A DNA stretch of 32,671 nucleotides from Chlamydiota bacterium (GTDB lineage: Bacteria > Auribacterota > UBA3054 > B51-G9): positions 1 to 32,671 of the forward strand of contig QMOL01000004.1 in NCBI GenBank assembly GCA_003648225.1, written 5' to 3'. The notes under the pieces are model-generated. The model ran no database searches. It was not told where the DNA came from and saw only the letters and a list, made by a program, of their open reading frames with translations. Both the position numbers and the translations under genes were made by a program. Below, one piece after another: positions 5,940 through 15,090 of the stretch. The first letter of the stretch is position 1. Each line of letters opens with the position of its first letter.

Positions 5940-8900
5940 ATGCCGAAAAAAATATTGATCAGTTTTTTTATTTCGATTATGCTACTATGCGCCGTTAATT
6001 TTATCCCATCAAATAAATGGGTTGAAATTGATGACTTCAAGACCAATCAACTTGAAAACTCTACTTGGACAGTGAAACAATATGACGCCGGTGATAGGAT
6101 CCTGACTATAATGTCAACTCCTATTTCTGTTCCTCACAGCAAAAGACTAAGACTTTCCGGTTCACCCATTATTCGCCAAAATGGAAAAAATACTTTTATT
6201 TCCCCATTAAGCATAAACTTGCTTAGTGATTCCGAACTCGATTCTAACGGCAACAATATCAATATTGCTTATCAGCAAGCGAGAGATAACTTTTATGCTG
6301 ATTTTAAAATCACCGGCAAACAGACAAACGCACTTTTAAGCATCTCTCATTATTCTCCTGACAGCCAAATAATTGGGCAGCTTGAATTACACGCTATTCC
6401 GAATTTGCTACAAAACGTTGTTATTTTTTTTAACAAAGTAAAAATTAGTTTTTACTATATTTTAATATTTTTAGTTATCGGGTTGTTAGTTTCCCTTTCC
6501 GCCATAATCTTTTCGAATTTCAGAATAATATGTTTGGTTTTCGGCATTTTACTAATAATCACGGGGTTAATAATAATATTTATTCCTATAGACCATTTCA
6601 CCGGCGAAAATATTGTAAAAAATGACTGGAATAAAAAAACAAAAGGCACAAATAAATTAAAATTACTGGACAGTAAAATAAAAGCGTTGCCGATCATACT
6701 CAAACCAAATAAATATTATGTAATAAGTTGGCAAGATAGATTGATTAATACAGTAAATCCGGAATTTACTTCATGGCGATTGGATCTATTAGGAAAAGGC
6801 GGGAAGCCTGACTTAAAGTCACAAGAAACGGAATTATTTTTTTCAAATATGAAAAATAACTTTTCAAGGAATGATTTTATTATAAACAGTTATAATTTCA
6901 CTTTAGGATTTATCAGATTTATGGGTCCATGGGGAAATGGAATTGAAATATCGAATCTCAGTATTTCAGAAATACCTGAATACTTTGTTAAATTAAAAAA
7001 GTTATCTATTTTCTTTTTCATATATGGAATATCACTTTTCTTGTTTTATTTCAAAAGCCGAATTTTGATTTTTTATAATCTTATAAAAGTAAGTTTTTCA
7101 AAAAGCCCTTTCTTAATCATTTCTTTTATATTTTTATCTTATTTTATTTTCGGTGCACTGTTCTTAAATAAAATATACGAAAATAATGGAGGCAATTTAG
7201 ATGCCGGCCTGATATACAGATTTTTTGGCGCTCCAATATTAATAGCCATAATCTTATATCTTGCCGGATGGCCTTTCGTCAGATGGAGTTTAAAAAACAG
7301 ACAAAAAAGGACGACTGAAATCCTATTATCTTTTCCAATTGGTTTTCTAATCATCCTTTCCACTCATTCGTTAAGTTATTTAGGAATAATCCCAATTTAT
7401 CGAATTATAATTCTTTGCGCGATAATTCTATTCGCATGGATTTGGCAACTTTCTAATAAACATTTCCCCGCTCTGCCAAATTCATCAACCGCTATTGCAA
7501 TTATTTTTGCCGTTTTCTTATTTTGGCTTGGCATTCATCCTTTACTTACCCAAAAAGACACTTGTTGCTTCACAATAACCAACAATGATATCTCAACTTA
7601 TGTTCCTTTTGTTCAATGGGATATGGAACATTCAATGAAAGAAGCTTATAATTTGTCCATAAAGCATAGGGAACCCCCTTATATAGGCTTTATGGCATGG
7701 AGAATGAGACAGCAGCCTGTTACATTCGGTAATTATACCGCAATTGCCGCATTAGCAACACTAACCGGTTTAACAGCTTATCAAATTTATCCATTAATGT
7801 CCGGTGTTTTTCTTTCATTGATTTTTCTAAGTGCGTTAGGCTCTTTAATCGCCGCTAAACTCATAAAAACAAAAAATATTTTCCCGGCAATTTTATGTCT
7901 GGCATTAAACTTTATTGTAATACAATTAGTTTGGGAAAGCTTTTATAGTTCAATGGTCGGCTTTATTACATTATTTCCAATTACCGCTTTGGGAACCTAT
8001 GCCTTTCTTAAAAAGAAATATCGGTTTAGTCTGATTATCGGAATAAGTTTAGCCGGATTACTGAATGCTTATCCGGAATATCTTTATATGGTATGCGCGC
8101 AATTAGGTTTAGCGTTATTTATAATTATAATAAAGGAAATTTGTGTTTTAAACTGGAGAAATATATTAAGAATTATCGGTGTTGGATTATCTATGTTCAT
8201 TTTCACTTTTATTTTTGCTCCACAACAAACAACCCTTTTCGTAAAACAGGCAATACATAACCCTTTATCAGCAAATTCAGCATCGAATTCTATAATTAAA
8301 AATAATGACGGAGGAATAGATTATCCCAAAAGAAGTTTCTTCCTGGTCTATGGATTTCTCGGTAATTGGGAGACTTCTTTATCAAATAAAGTTTTTATAT
8401 CTCCAAATACTTACAGAAATGTTTCTTTTGTTTTATCCTTCGCGTTTTTTCTTGCTCTATTAAGATTATTTATCCTCAGAACAAAAACATGGCCCGCTTT
8501 ATTTCTCTTTTCATCCGCTATTCCTTACGGTCTAATGATTGCATGGGCTTATTTTATAATTCCAAACCCTTACGTCTATTTTAAAACTCTCGGATTCGTC
8601 GCTCCATTCGTAAGCGCGGCTTTTTTAATATGCTGGCTTGACTGGTTTAAGCTTGAACGTCATAAACTCATTAAGAATATTTTATTGTTAGTTATGGTAC
8701 TGTGGGTTATATGGAGAATAGTTGCCGTTCACGCCGAAACATATCATTTACAGCCTCATATTTTCATAGGAAAATCCGTAACTTCTTTAGAAGAGATATA
8801 TGATATAGTTCCTGAAGATGCCCCAGTCAGGATAAATTTTACCGAATGGTTTAATTCGGCGCATATTGTAACTGTTTTACGTCACAGGCATTTGCATCTC

Positions 8901-9041
8901 AACGAGCCGTTTTCTTATGTTCAGAAAGTATACACGAACGACAATTGGAGATATACTCTGGAAAATAAACCTTTGAAAAATCGAACAAATGTCTGGAATA
9001 ACGGGACATATTATCTTTATAAAAGAGAGAAGATTAAATAA
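5940..9041 (+). CDS. Large polytopic membrane protein, probable GT-C-type glycosyltransferase fused to ectodomains
   Basis: A 1033-residue protein. Order: an N-terminal membrane anchor (4-21), a beta-rich extracytoplasmic domain (about 25-160), two membrane helices (about 168-214), a second extracytoplasmic domain (about 218-350), then many membrane helices (from about 353) interrupted by a loop at 535-600 (DTCCFTITNNDISTYVPFVQ), and a soluble C-terminal tail (about 955-1033) ending in YYLYKR. The multi-pass core with an acidic first large loop fits GT-C-like lipid-phosphosugar-dependent transferases or polymerases. No catalytic residue can be proven. The minus-strand pair 23212-25230 and 22104-23222 has the same modules as two separate genes. 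First gene after the promoter, and 38 nt before the GT2 gene. Confidence 0.65.
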   Translation: MPKKILISFFISIMLLCAVNFIPSNKWVEIDDFKTNQLENSTWTVKQYDAGDRILTIMSTPISVPHSKRLRLSGSPIIRQNGKNTFISPLSINLLSDSELDSNGNNINIAYQQARDNFYADFKITGKQTNALLSISHYSPDSQIIGQLELHAIPNLLQNVVIFFNKVKISFYYILIFLVIGLLVSLSAIIFSNFRIICLVFGILLIITGLIIIFIPIDHFTGENIVKNDWNKKTKGTNKLKLLDSKIKALPIILKPNKYYVISWQDRLINTVNPEFTSWRLDLLGKGGKPDLKSQETELFFSNMKNNFSRNDFIINSYNFTLGFIRFMGPWGNGIEISNLSISEIPEYFVKLKKLSIFFFIYGISLFLFYFKSRILIFYNLIKVSFSKSPFLIISFIFLSYFIFGALFLNKIYENNGGNLDAGLIYRFFGAPILIAIILYLAGWPFVRWSLKNRQKRTTEILLSFPIGFLIILSTHSLSYLGIIPIYRIIILCAIILFAWIWQLSNKHFPALPNSSTAIAIIFAVFLFWLGIHPLLTQKDTCCFTITNNDISTYVPFVQWDMEHSMKEAYNLSIKHREPPYIGFMAWRMRQQPVTFGNYTAIAALATLTGLTAYQIYPLMSGVFLSLIFLSALGSLIAAKLIKTKNIFPAILCLALNFIVIQLVWESFYSSMVGFITLFPITALGTYAFLKKKYRFSLIIGISLAGLLNAYPEYLYMVCAQLGLALFIIIIKEICVLNWRNILRIIGVGLSMFIFTFIFAPQQTTLFVKQAIHNPLSANSASNSIIKNNDGGIDYPKRSFFLVYGFLGNWETSLSNKVFISPNTYRNVSFVLSFAFFLALLRLFILRTKTWPALFLFSSAIPYGLMIAWAYFIIPNPYVYFKTLGFVAPFVSAAFLICWLDWFKLERHKLIKNILLLVMVLWVIWRIVAVHAETYHLQPHIFIGKSVTSLEEIYDIVPEDAPVRINFTEWFNSAHIVTVLRHRHLHLNEPFSYVQKVYTNDNWRYTLENKPLKNRTNVWNNGTYYLYKREKIK

Positions 9042-9078
9042 ATATTATTTCGTAAATAATTACCATCCAAATTAGAAA

Positions 9079-9999
9079 ATGAATATTTCAGTAGTTATAC
9101 CAACTTATAAATGCAGCAGTTCGTTATCTGAACTTAATGAACGACTGTTAAATACATTAGTAAAGATTACCGATACCTTTGAAATCATTTATGTTAATGA
9201 CGCAAGTCCGGAAAATGACTGGGATATCATTTGCCGACTGGCCAAGAACGATAATAGAGTAAAAGGAGTGAACTTTAGTAGAAACTTCGGGCAGCATTAC
9301 GCTATTACCGCGGGCGTTGAATACGCTAAAGGAGAATGGGTTGTCGTTATGGACGGTGATTTACAAGATCAGCCTGAAGACATTGTTAAACTTTACGAAA
9401 CAGCAAGATCGGGATACGAAATTGTTTTTGGTATAAGAGAGAACAGAGAGGACAATATTTTAAAAAGTTTTAGAGCCAATGTGTTTTTTAAAATCTTTGA
9501 TTCAATTGCGAATACTAAATCCGATCCCAAAGTTAACACTTTTAGTATATGCTCAAGAAAAGTAGTAGATTATTTTTTAAGGATGAAAGAACAAACGCGC
9601 TCTTATACTTTGTTTTTACGCTGGCTGGGTTTTGAAAAGAAATTCATTCCTGTCTCCCATAAAAGACGCGAAAACGGCGGCTCTGGATATTCTTTTAGTA
9701 AATCAGTCAAACTCGCATTAGATTATTTCCTCATTTATTCAAATAAACCTTTGTACTTTGCTGTATATTTCGGGTTTACCGTGGCTTTTATTTCATTTAT
9801 TGGAATTCTTGTTGTTATATATAAACATCTGGTTAATCAAATATCAGTTCAGGGATGGACAAGTTTAATCATTTCAACATCTTTCTTTGCCGGAGTTATT
9901 ATTATCTTTTTAGGCATTATAGGTATTTATATCGGGAAAATATTTGATAACACTAAAAACCGACCTTTATACGTCGTAAAAGATATTGTAGGCTTATGA
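9079..9999 (+). CDS. GT2 family glycosyltransferase (polyprenyl-phosphate glycosyltransferase type)
   Basis: A 306-residue enzyme of the DPM1/GtrB/ArnC-like group. The GT-A catalytic domain (1-215) shows VVIPTY at the start, VNDASPEND (39-47), the Asn-Phe-Gly block NFSRNFGQHYAITAG and the DxD-type MDGDLQDQPED (D92, D94). Two C-terminal membrane helices (about 230-253 and 265-290) anchor it. Family members move a sugar from a nucleotide donor to undecaprenyl phosphate on the inner membrane face, producing donors for GT-C enzymes such as the protein encoded just upstream. The stop overlaps the next start in ATGA, indicating translational coupling. Confidence 0.85.
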   Translation: MNISVVIPTYKCSSSLSELNERLLNTLVKITDTFEIIYVNDASPENDWDIICRLAKNDNRVKGVNFSRNFGQHYAITAGVEYAKGEWVVVMDGDLQDQPEDIVKLYETARSGYEIVFGIRENREDNILKSFRANVFFKIFDSIANTKSDPKVNTFSICSRKVVDYFLRMKEQTRSYTLFLRWLGFEKKFIPVSHKRRENGGSGYSFSKSVKLALDYFLIYSNKPLYFAVYFGFTVAFISFIGILVVIYKHLVNQISVQGWTSLIISTSFFAGVIIIFLGIIGIYIGKIFDNTKNRPLYVVKDIVGL

Positions 10000-11207
10000 A
10001 AAGAAAAATTCTTATATTAGGCGGAAATATCTATCAGAAAGAACTGATTATAAAAGCCAAACAACATGGTCTCTTTGTTATTTCTTTGGATAACAGACCT
10101 GATAATCAGGGTCATCTTCACTCCGATAAATATTATAATATTAGTACTGTGGATTATAATAAAGTGCTGCAAATTGCAAAGGAAGAAAATATAAACGCGA
10201 TAACCTCAGCTGCATCAGATGTGGCTTTGTCAACAATCGGATATGTGAACGATAATCTTAATCTTTCTGGAATAAATTTTCTGCAGGCGAATCTTTTTAC
10301 TGATAAATTAAAATTTAGAAACCATTTAAAATCTACTAAATTAGCGCCAATATATTTTAAGGAAGTATCTTCAGTTGATGACATTATTAATGTACTTTAT
10401 GAATTTAAAAAAACATTGTTAATAAAACCCGTAAAAAGTTCGGGGAGTAAGGGAGTCAAAGTTATAGATTTTAATGATGCAAAAGAGAAGGATAAACTTA
10501 ATTCACTTTTACAAGAAGCTAAAAATTATTCGATTGATAATCGGGTTTTAGTCGAAGAATATTTTCACGGGAAAAATTGTTCCGCTGAAGGATATTTAGA
10601 AAATGGTAAGATTCAAAGTATCACCTTCTCAGAAAAATTGACAACTGAGCATCCTACAAGAGTGCCGATTCAACATATTGTCCCTGCACCAATCAACGAA
10701 AAAATATACAACAGATTTTGTTGTTTTATCGAAACTTTGTTTCAGTCTGTAAAGCTTTATGATTCTATTTTTAATTTAGATGTTATAATAAACGATATAG
10801 ATTTTAATATTATCGAAGTATCTCCCCGAACAGGCGGAAATTGTATTCCTGATATTATTAAATATCATTCCGGAACAGATATGTTTGAAGTCGCTTTAAA
10901 TATAGCCTTAGGAAACAAAATATCCCCGAAGAAAAAATGCGGGCATGGTTTCGTTGGCGTAAGACTTCTGCGTTCGGACATTTCCGGGAAATTGAAAGAT
11001 GTCTCTTATAATAATCATATAGTCTCCAAATTTAAAAATTTTGTACTGGAAACGATGATCGATTACAATCCCGGAGACGAAATTGCTGCTTTTACAAACG
11101 GCAGCCACCGGATTGGTCATATTATTTTAAAGAGTGATAAGATTGCGCATTTAAGAAATTTATTAAATGAAGCTGATAATTATTTTCGATGGGAAATTAA
11201 TGTTTAA
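9996..11207 (+). CDS. ATP-grasp ligase (carbamoyl-phosphate-synthase-like)
   Basis: A 403-residue protein with an N-terminal Rossmann-like pre-ATP-grasp domain (KILILGG…ISLDNRPDN), an ATP-grasp core (about 105-300; LLIKPVKSSGSKGVKVI for ATP binding, RVLVEEYFHGKNCSAEGY, and the Mg-binding NIIEVSPRTGGN) and a C-terminal extension. ATP-grasp enzymes join a carboxylate, through an acyl phosphate, to an amine or other nucleophile. Its place in an operon with two aminotransferases suggests that it attaches an amino acid or other acid to an amino sugar; that is inference. It overlaps the preceding GT2 gene by 4 nt and the following gene by 8 nt. Confidence 0.75.
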   Translation: MKRKILILGGNIYQKELIIKAKQHGLFVISLDNRPDNQGHLHSDKYYNISTVDYNKVLQIAKEENINAITSAASDVALSTIGYVNDNLNLSGINFLQANLFTDKLKFRNHLKSTKLAPIYFKEVSSVDDIINVLYEFKKTLLIKPVKSSGSKGVKVIDFNDAKEKDKLNSLLQEAKNYSIDNRVLVEEYFHGKNCSAEGYLENGKIQSITFSEKLTTEHPTRVPIQHIVPAPINEKIYNRFCCFIETLFQSVKLYDSIFNLDVIINDIDFNIIEVSPRTGGNCIPDIIKYHSGTDMFEVALNIALGNKISPKKKCGHGFVGVRLLRSDISGKLKDVSYNNHIVSKFKNFVLETMIDYNPGDEIAAFTNGSHRIGHIILKSDKIAHLRNLLNEADNYFRWEINV

Positions 11208-12372
11208 TAAAATAAAAATGATACCCCGTTCCAGGGTAAACTATACTTTTTTTGATTTATTTAACTTAAGTTTTATAAAACCAAAGAAATATTATTCCAA
11301 AAAGATTCTGCTTTTCTTAAAATCATTATTCTCTCAAAAAAATATACTTTTAACTCCTTCTGGTCGTGGAGGATTATATCTTATCTTAAAATCTCTGCCG
11401 CAAAAAAATGTTTTTGTCCCCGCTTATACATGCAATGCTGTTATTGAAGCCATAAATCATGCCAAGAAGAGTTGTTGTTATATTGAAGTAGAAGAAAAAG
11501 GTTTTAATGTTAATATCGATATGCTTAAAAAAGAGCTAATCCCGGGCTCTGTATTTATTGCAACGCATCAATTCGGATTTCCGACGGAAATAGAAAAAAT
11601 CAAAGAAATTTGCGATAAAAACAATTGTGTCTTAATTGAAGATTGCGCGGGGTCATTCGGCACCAGGATTTCAAATGAATTAACAGGAACTTTCGGTGAC
11701 TTTTCCTTTTTCAGTTTTGATTCTACAAAATTAATCAACGCACCTCTTAAAGCCGGATTTGTAATAATCAGGGATGACATTAATTTTAGAAAACTGAAAG
11801 GAATTTACGATAAAGAAATACAACCAATGCCTTTTTTACATAGGGTGAGACTATTTATTAAAGCTTTAATTTACACATTGATTTCATCATCAAACATAAT
11901 ATATAAATTTTTCCATCTTTTCTTTTTTGAATCAAGAAATATTATCACATCTGAAACCACTCGTATTAACCCGCAATTAAACGAATTTTATAAATACGAT
12001 GTAACCGGCTGGCAGTCAGCAATCATTTTAAAACAGTTAAAAAATTTAGATGATATTATTTCCAAACGACAAATTTTATATAACTTCTATCAACAAAAAA
12101 TAAAAAATAGTATAATAAAACTACCGATGGAATCTTTGGATAACAGTTGGGTATGCATTAGATTTCCAATTATGATAGAAAATAAAATAGAGTTCTACCG
12201 TAAATTAGTTAAAAGCAATATTGATTCTGCTTTTAGTTTTACATATATTGTAACGCCAAAAGATTACCGGTTCGCGCACAAATATGCCGAACAGGTTTTA
12301 GACATTCCTTTTTACTACCGGTTAAGTTGCAAAGAACAAAATTATATTATAAATGAATTAAATAAATTATGA
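11200..12372 (+). CDS. DegT/DnrJ/EryC1-family PLP-dependent aminotransferase-like protein, divergent
   Basis: A 390-residue fold-type I PLP enzyme related to sugar aminotransferases. Visible are TPSGRGGLYLILKSL (cofactor phosphate region), VFVPAYTCNAVIEAI, IATHQFGFPTEIEKI, LIEDCAGSFGT (Asp about 148, pairs with the PLP ring nitrogen) and the Schiff-base Lys in FFSFDSTKLIN (about K177). It lacks the usual …GDDEIxAV N-terminus and is basic at the start, so its substrate may differ from the classical nucleotide-sugar enzymes. I take ATG 11200, which overlaps the ATP-grasp gene by 8 nt. An upstream ATG at 11167 would overlap by 41 nt, and ATG 11218 is also possible. It overlaps rffA in ATGA. Confidence 0.75.
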   Translation: MFNKIKMIPRSRVNYTFFDLFNLSFIKPKKYYSKKILLFLKSLFSQKNILLTPSGRGGLYLILKSLPQKNVFVPAYTCNAVIEAINHAKKSCCYIEVEEKGFNVNIDMLKKELIPGSVFIATHQFGFPTEIEKIKEICDKNNCVLIEDCAGSFGTRISNELTGTFGDFSFFSFDSTKLINAPLKAGFVIIRDDINFRKLKGIYDKEIQPMPFLHRVRLFIKALIYTLISSSNIIYKFFHLFFFESRNIITSETTRINPQLNEFYKYDVTGWQSAIILKQLKNLDDIISKRQILYNFYQQKIKNSIIKLPMESLDNSWVCIRFPIMIENKIEFYRKLVKSNIDSAFSFTYIVTPKDYRFAHKYAEQVLDIPFYYRLSCKEQNYIINELNKL

Positions 12373-13511
12373 TTATTCCTTTTAATAAACCGCACTTGAA
12401 TGGAAAAGAATTAATCCATATCGTTGAAGCTCATAAACTTAAGCACCTTTCCGGTGATGGTCACTTTACCCGAAAATGCAACGAATGGCTTGAGCATCAA
12501 ACACAATGTAAAAAGGCTCTCCTTACTCATTCATGCACCGCGGCGCTTGAAATAGCGGCAATTCTTGCTGACATCCAACCCGGTGATGAAATTATTATGC
12601 CTTCCTACACTTTTGTTTCTACGGCCAACGCATTTGTTTTGCGCGGAGGCACTCCGGTATTTATTGACATTAGACCGGATACTCTCAATATTGACGAGGC
12701 TAAAATTGAAGCGGCAATTACTAAAAAAACCAAAGCAATTGTGCCTATGCATTACGCGGGTGTAAGTTGTGAAATGGATACAATAATGGACATTGCTGAA
12801 AAATACAAACTTGTTGTCATTGAAGACGCCGCACAGGGGATTATGTCAGATTACAAAGGAAAACCTCTCGGAAGTATAGGCCACCTTGCAGGCTTAAGTT
12901 TTCATGAAACAAAAAATATAATATCAGGAGAAGGCGGCGCTTTATTGATAAATGACGAAAACTTTATTGAACGCGCGGAAATCATCAGAGAGAAAGGAAC
13001 AAATCGCAGTAAATTCTGCAGAAAAGAAATAGATAAATATTTCTGGGTTGATATTGGCTCTTCCTATTTACCGAGTGAAATTACCGCTGCCTTTTTATGG
13101 GGACAAATAGAAGAAGCAAATTTATTCACTCAACATCGCCTTTCTATTTGGGATACCTATCACGAAGCGTTCAAAGTATTTGAAGAAAAAAAGATATTAC
13201 GCCGACCTGTTATACAGTCCAATTGTGTTCATAACGCGCACATGTATTATATAATTTTGCCTGATGAGGAAACGCGAAATAATTTAATGAAATTTTTAGA
13301 AAAAGAGAAGGGTATTTCATCAACATTTCATTATGTTCCGCTGCACAGCACCCCTATGGGTAAAAAAGTTTCACCACGCACACAAGAGTTACCAATAACA
13401 GACGATTTAAGTTCCCGTCTGCTCAGGCTTCCCTTTTATTACAATCTAACAAGTAAAGAGCAGAGTTATATAATCGAATCGATAAAAGAGTTTTACGGTA
13501 TAGCACATTGA
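12369..13511 (+). CDS. rffA: dTDP-4-amino-4,6-dideoxygalactose transaminase (RffA/WecE)
   Basis: A 380-residue enzyme that converts dTDP-4-keto-6-deoxyglucose and glutamate to dTDP-Fuc4N (dTDP-4-amino-4,6-dideoxygalactose), a sugar of enterobacterial common antigen and many O-polysaccharides. It follows WecE/RffA over its whole length: GDGHFTRKCNEWLE, MPSYTFVSTANAFVLRGG, RPDTLNIDE, VPMHYAGVSCEMDTIM, VIEDAAQG (D153), SFHETKNIISGEGGA (Schiff-base K182), REKGTNRSKF, NAHMYYIILPD and HYVPLHSTPMG. The length is normal. No dTDP-glucose synthase or dehydratase is in this window, so those steps must be encoded elsewhere. Last gene of unit 1, coupled by ATGA to the preceding aminotransferase gene. Confidence 0.92.
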   Translation: MIIPFNKPHLNGKELIHIVEAHKLKHLSGDGHFTRKCNEWLEHQTQCKKALLTHSCTAALEIAAILADIQPGDEIIMPSYTFVSTANAFVLRGGTPVFIDIRPDTLNIDEAKIEAAITKKTKAIVPMHYAGVSCEMDTIMDIAEKYKLVVIEDAAQGIMSDYKGKPLGSIGHLAGLSFHETKNIISGEGGALLINDENFIERAEIIREKGTNRSKFCRKEIDKYFWVDIGSSYLPSEITAAFLWGQIEEANLFTQHRLSIWDTYHEAFKVFEEKKILRRPVIQSNCVHNAHMYYIILPDEETRNNLMKFLEKEKGISSTFHYVPLHSTPMGKKVSPRTQELPITDDLSSRLLRLPFYYNLTSKEQSYIIESIKEFYGIAH

Positions 13512-13515
13512 AAAG

Positions 13516-13534
13516 CAAAATTAACATAATTTTG
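13516..13534 (+). terminator. AT-rich hairpin ending unit 1
   Basis: Perfect 8-bp arms CAAAATTA (13516-13523) and TAATTTTG (13527-13534) with a 3-nt loop lie 5 nt after the rffA stop, followed by the T-rich ttattgtttatt. A new promoter begins 17 nt further on, which supports a unit boundary, although the stem is weak. Confidence 0.5.
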
Positions 13535-13551
13535 TTATTGTTTATTATCAT

Positions 13552-13581
13552 CTTACATTTTTAAGCGTTTTTTTGTATAAT
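13552..13581 (+). promoter_or_regulatory. Sigma70-type promoter of polysaccharide unit 2
   Basis: -35 CTTACA (13552-13557), 18-bp spacer, -10 TATAAT (13576-13581) preceded by TG. The core shares ttacatttttaagc and ttttgtataat with the promoter at 5858-5887. The expected leader is about 55 nt before ATG 13642. Confidence 0.7.
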
Positions 13582-13641
13582 GTAAAATATTATATTACAG
13601 TATTTTAACATATCCTTTTTATATAAAATAATAATAATTTT

Positions 13642-14163
13642 ATGGAAAACATTAGACGCATTGCTCTACTTTTATTCGGATGGCTCTTATTTGAAGCTCC
13701 CGTCCTGAGACATATTAAAAACGCTGTCTATAAACGCGTTTTTAATATGGGCGCTGGATGCAATACTCAGTTCGGTACTAAATTTGTTCTGGTACACCCT
13801 AATCCGAAAATTGATCAAACATTAAAAATTGGAAACCGAGTCGCTTTCGGCGCAAACTCATTCCTTGACTTTTCAGGCGGACTTGAACTTGGCGATGATA
13901 CCTGGCTCTCACAAAACGTTTTCATTTTCACGCATACTCATCAGGTAAAATCACGTGTTTTGAAAAAAGAACAGCCGATAACATATCATCCGCTTAAAAT
14001 CGGGAAAGATTGCTGGATTGCCGCTAACGTTACTATTCTGCCTTCGGTAGGAACAATTGGCGACGGCGCTATCATCGGTGCCGGCTCAGTTGTTACCAAA
14101 CCAGTAGAACCATACACAATTATCGCCGGAAATCCTGCAAAAAAAATCGGAGAAAGAACTTAA
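13642..14163 (+). CDS. Hexapeptide-repeat (left-handed beta-helix) O-acetyltransferase
   Basis: A 173-residue protein of the maltose/galactoside acetyltransferase or WbbJ type. A helical N-terminal part (1-35) precedes hexapeptide turns (about 45-165): LKIGNRVAFGANSFLDFSG, LELGDDTWLSQNVFIF, LKIGKDCWIAANVTILPSV, IGDGAIIGAGSVV, ending TIIAGNPAKKIG. The catalytic His of the family fits one of the residues in FTHTHQ. It uses acetyl-CoA to acetylate a sugar hydroxyl, here presumably a glycan building block. First gene of unit 2; its stop overlaps the next start by one base (TAATG). Confidence 0.82.
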   Translation: MENIRRIALLLFGWLLFEAPVLRHIKNAVYKRVFNMGAGCNTQFGTKFVLVHPNPKIDQTLKIGNRVAFGANSFLDFSGGLELGDDTWLSQNVFIFTHTHQVKSRVLKKEQPITYHPLKIGKDCWIAANVTILPSVGTIGDGAIIGAGSVVTKPVEPYTIIAGNPAKKIGERT

Positions 14164-15086
14164 TGGCTAAATTCTCAAAAAAGAAACTGCTGATCGGTGC
14201 TAAAATTGTCATTACCTTACTCTGCTTCGGGTTGATGTTCTGGTACATCGGTATCGATAAATTAATCGACACTTTTCTTAATGCTTCGTGGATATTGCTC
14301 GGTATAGCTTTCGCCATGACTCCGATTTGTCTTTTCGTAAAAACTATTCGCTGGTATTACCTTGCCCGTTCTGTTGATGATTCCATCACATACAAAGATG
14401 CTGTTCTTTCTTATCTTGCCGGATTATGTCTCGCGGTGATTACTCCTTTCGCGACAGGTGAACTTGCACGCGGCTGCTATTTTAAAGATCGAGCCGCTTC
14501 AACAGGAAAAGTATTTATTGATAAGCTGGTTGATCTCACGGTCGTTGCGATTTTCACTTTAGCGGGAGTTCTTTTCACTGTTGGTTATATTCAGATAAAA
14601 TTTATTTCGGTTGCGGCTTTAATTATTCTCATCACGATTTGGTTTATACGAAAATCTTTCAGCCGGTTTTGTGAGTTTTTAAGTCAACGCTTTAAAATCG
14701 CGGCAATCGCAAAAATAGGTATCGCATTCGCTGAAATAGAAACAAAACTATTGGTTAAAATTTTCGCTCTCGCTTTTCTATTCTTCGCTATGTTTTATTT
14801 CCAGGCTTTTATCATTCTTAACGCTTTTTTCAATCAGCCGCCGATTGCGACAATCCTTTTTTTCCCGCTCATAACTTTAAGCACAATCATTCCGGTTACT
14901 ATCGGCGGACTCGGAATAAGAGAATGGGCTGCCGCGCTTTTATTAAAACAATTTGATATTCCGGAAGCTGTTGCTGTAAACACATTTTTCATGCATTTTA
15001 TTTTAATAAATTTTATTCCCGCACTAATCGGTGCTCCTTTTGTTCACCGTCTTATTCGTTCAAAACAAACAATTGAGGAAAAATAA
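14163..15086 (+). CDS. Flippase-like membrane protein (UPF0104 / LPG-synthase transmembrane domain)
   Basis: A 307-residue polytopic protein, about 7-8 membrane helices, matching the transmembrane domain of lysylphosphatidylglycerol synthases without the soluble transferase part. Typical blocks are IRWYYLARSVDDSITYKDAV, SYLAGLCLAVITPFATGELA, TIIPVTIGGLGIREWAAALL and FFMHFILINFIPALIGAPF. Such stand-alone proteins are common in polysaccharide and glycolipid loci, where they are thought to move lipids or lipid-linked sugars across the membrane; substrate unknown. It is tightly coupled to the acetyltransferase gene (TAATG) and 4 nt before wlbA. A GGAG about 10 nt before the ATG is one of the few SD-like sites in the window. 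Confidence 0.8.
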   Translation: MAKFSKKKLLIGAKIVITLLCFGLMFWYIGIDKLIDTFLNASWILLGIAFAMTPICLFVKTIRWYYLARSVDDSITYKDAVLSYLAGLCLAVITPFATGELARGCYFKDRAASTGKVFIDKLVDLTVVAIFTLAGVLFTVGYIQIKFISVAALIILITIWFIRKSFSRFCEFLSQRFKIAAIAKIGIAFAEIETKLLVKIFALAFLFFAMFYFQAFIILNAFFNQPPIATILFFPLITLSTIIPVTIGGLGIREWAAALLLKQFDIPEAVAVNTFFMHFILINFIPALIGAPFVHRLIRSKQTIEEK

Positions 15087-15090
15087 TAAT

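Noticed and set aside
9996..12372. Non-ribosomal peptide or RiPP-type system based on the ATP-grasp ligase
   Set aside because: No precursor peptide, carrier protein or maturation gene is nearby; neighbours are sugar enzymes, so a glycan role is more likely.
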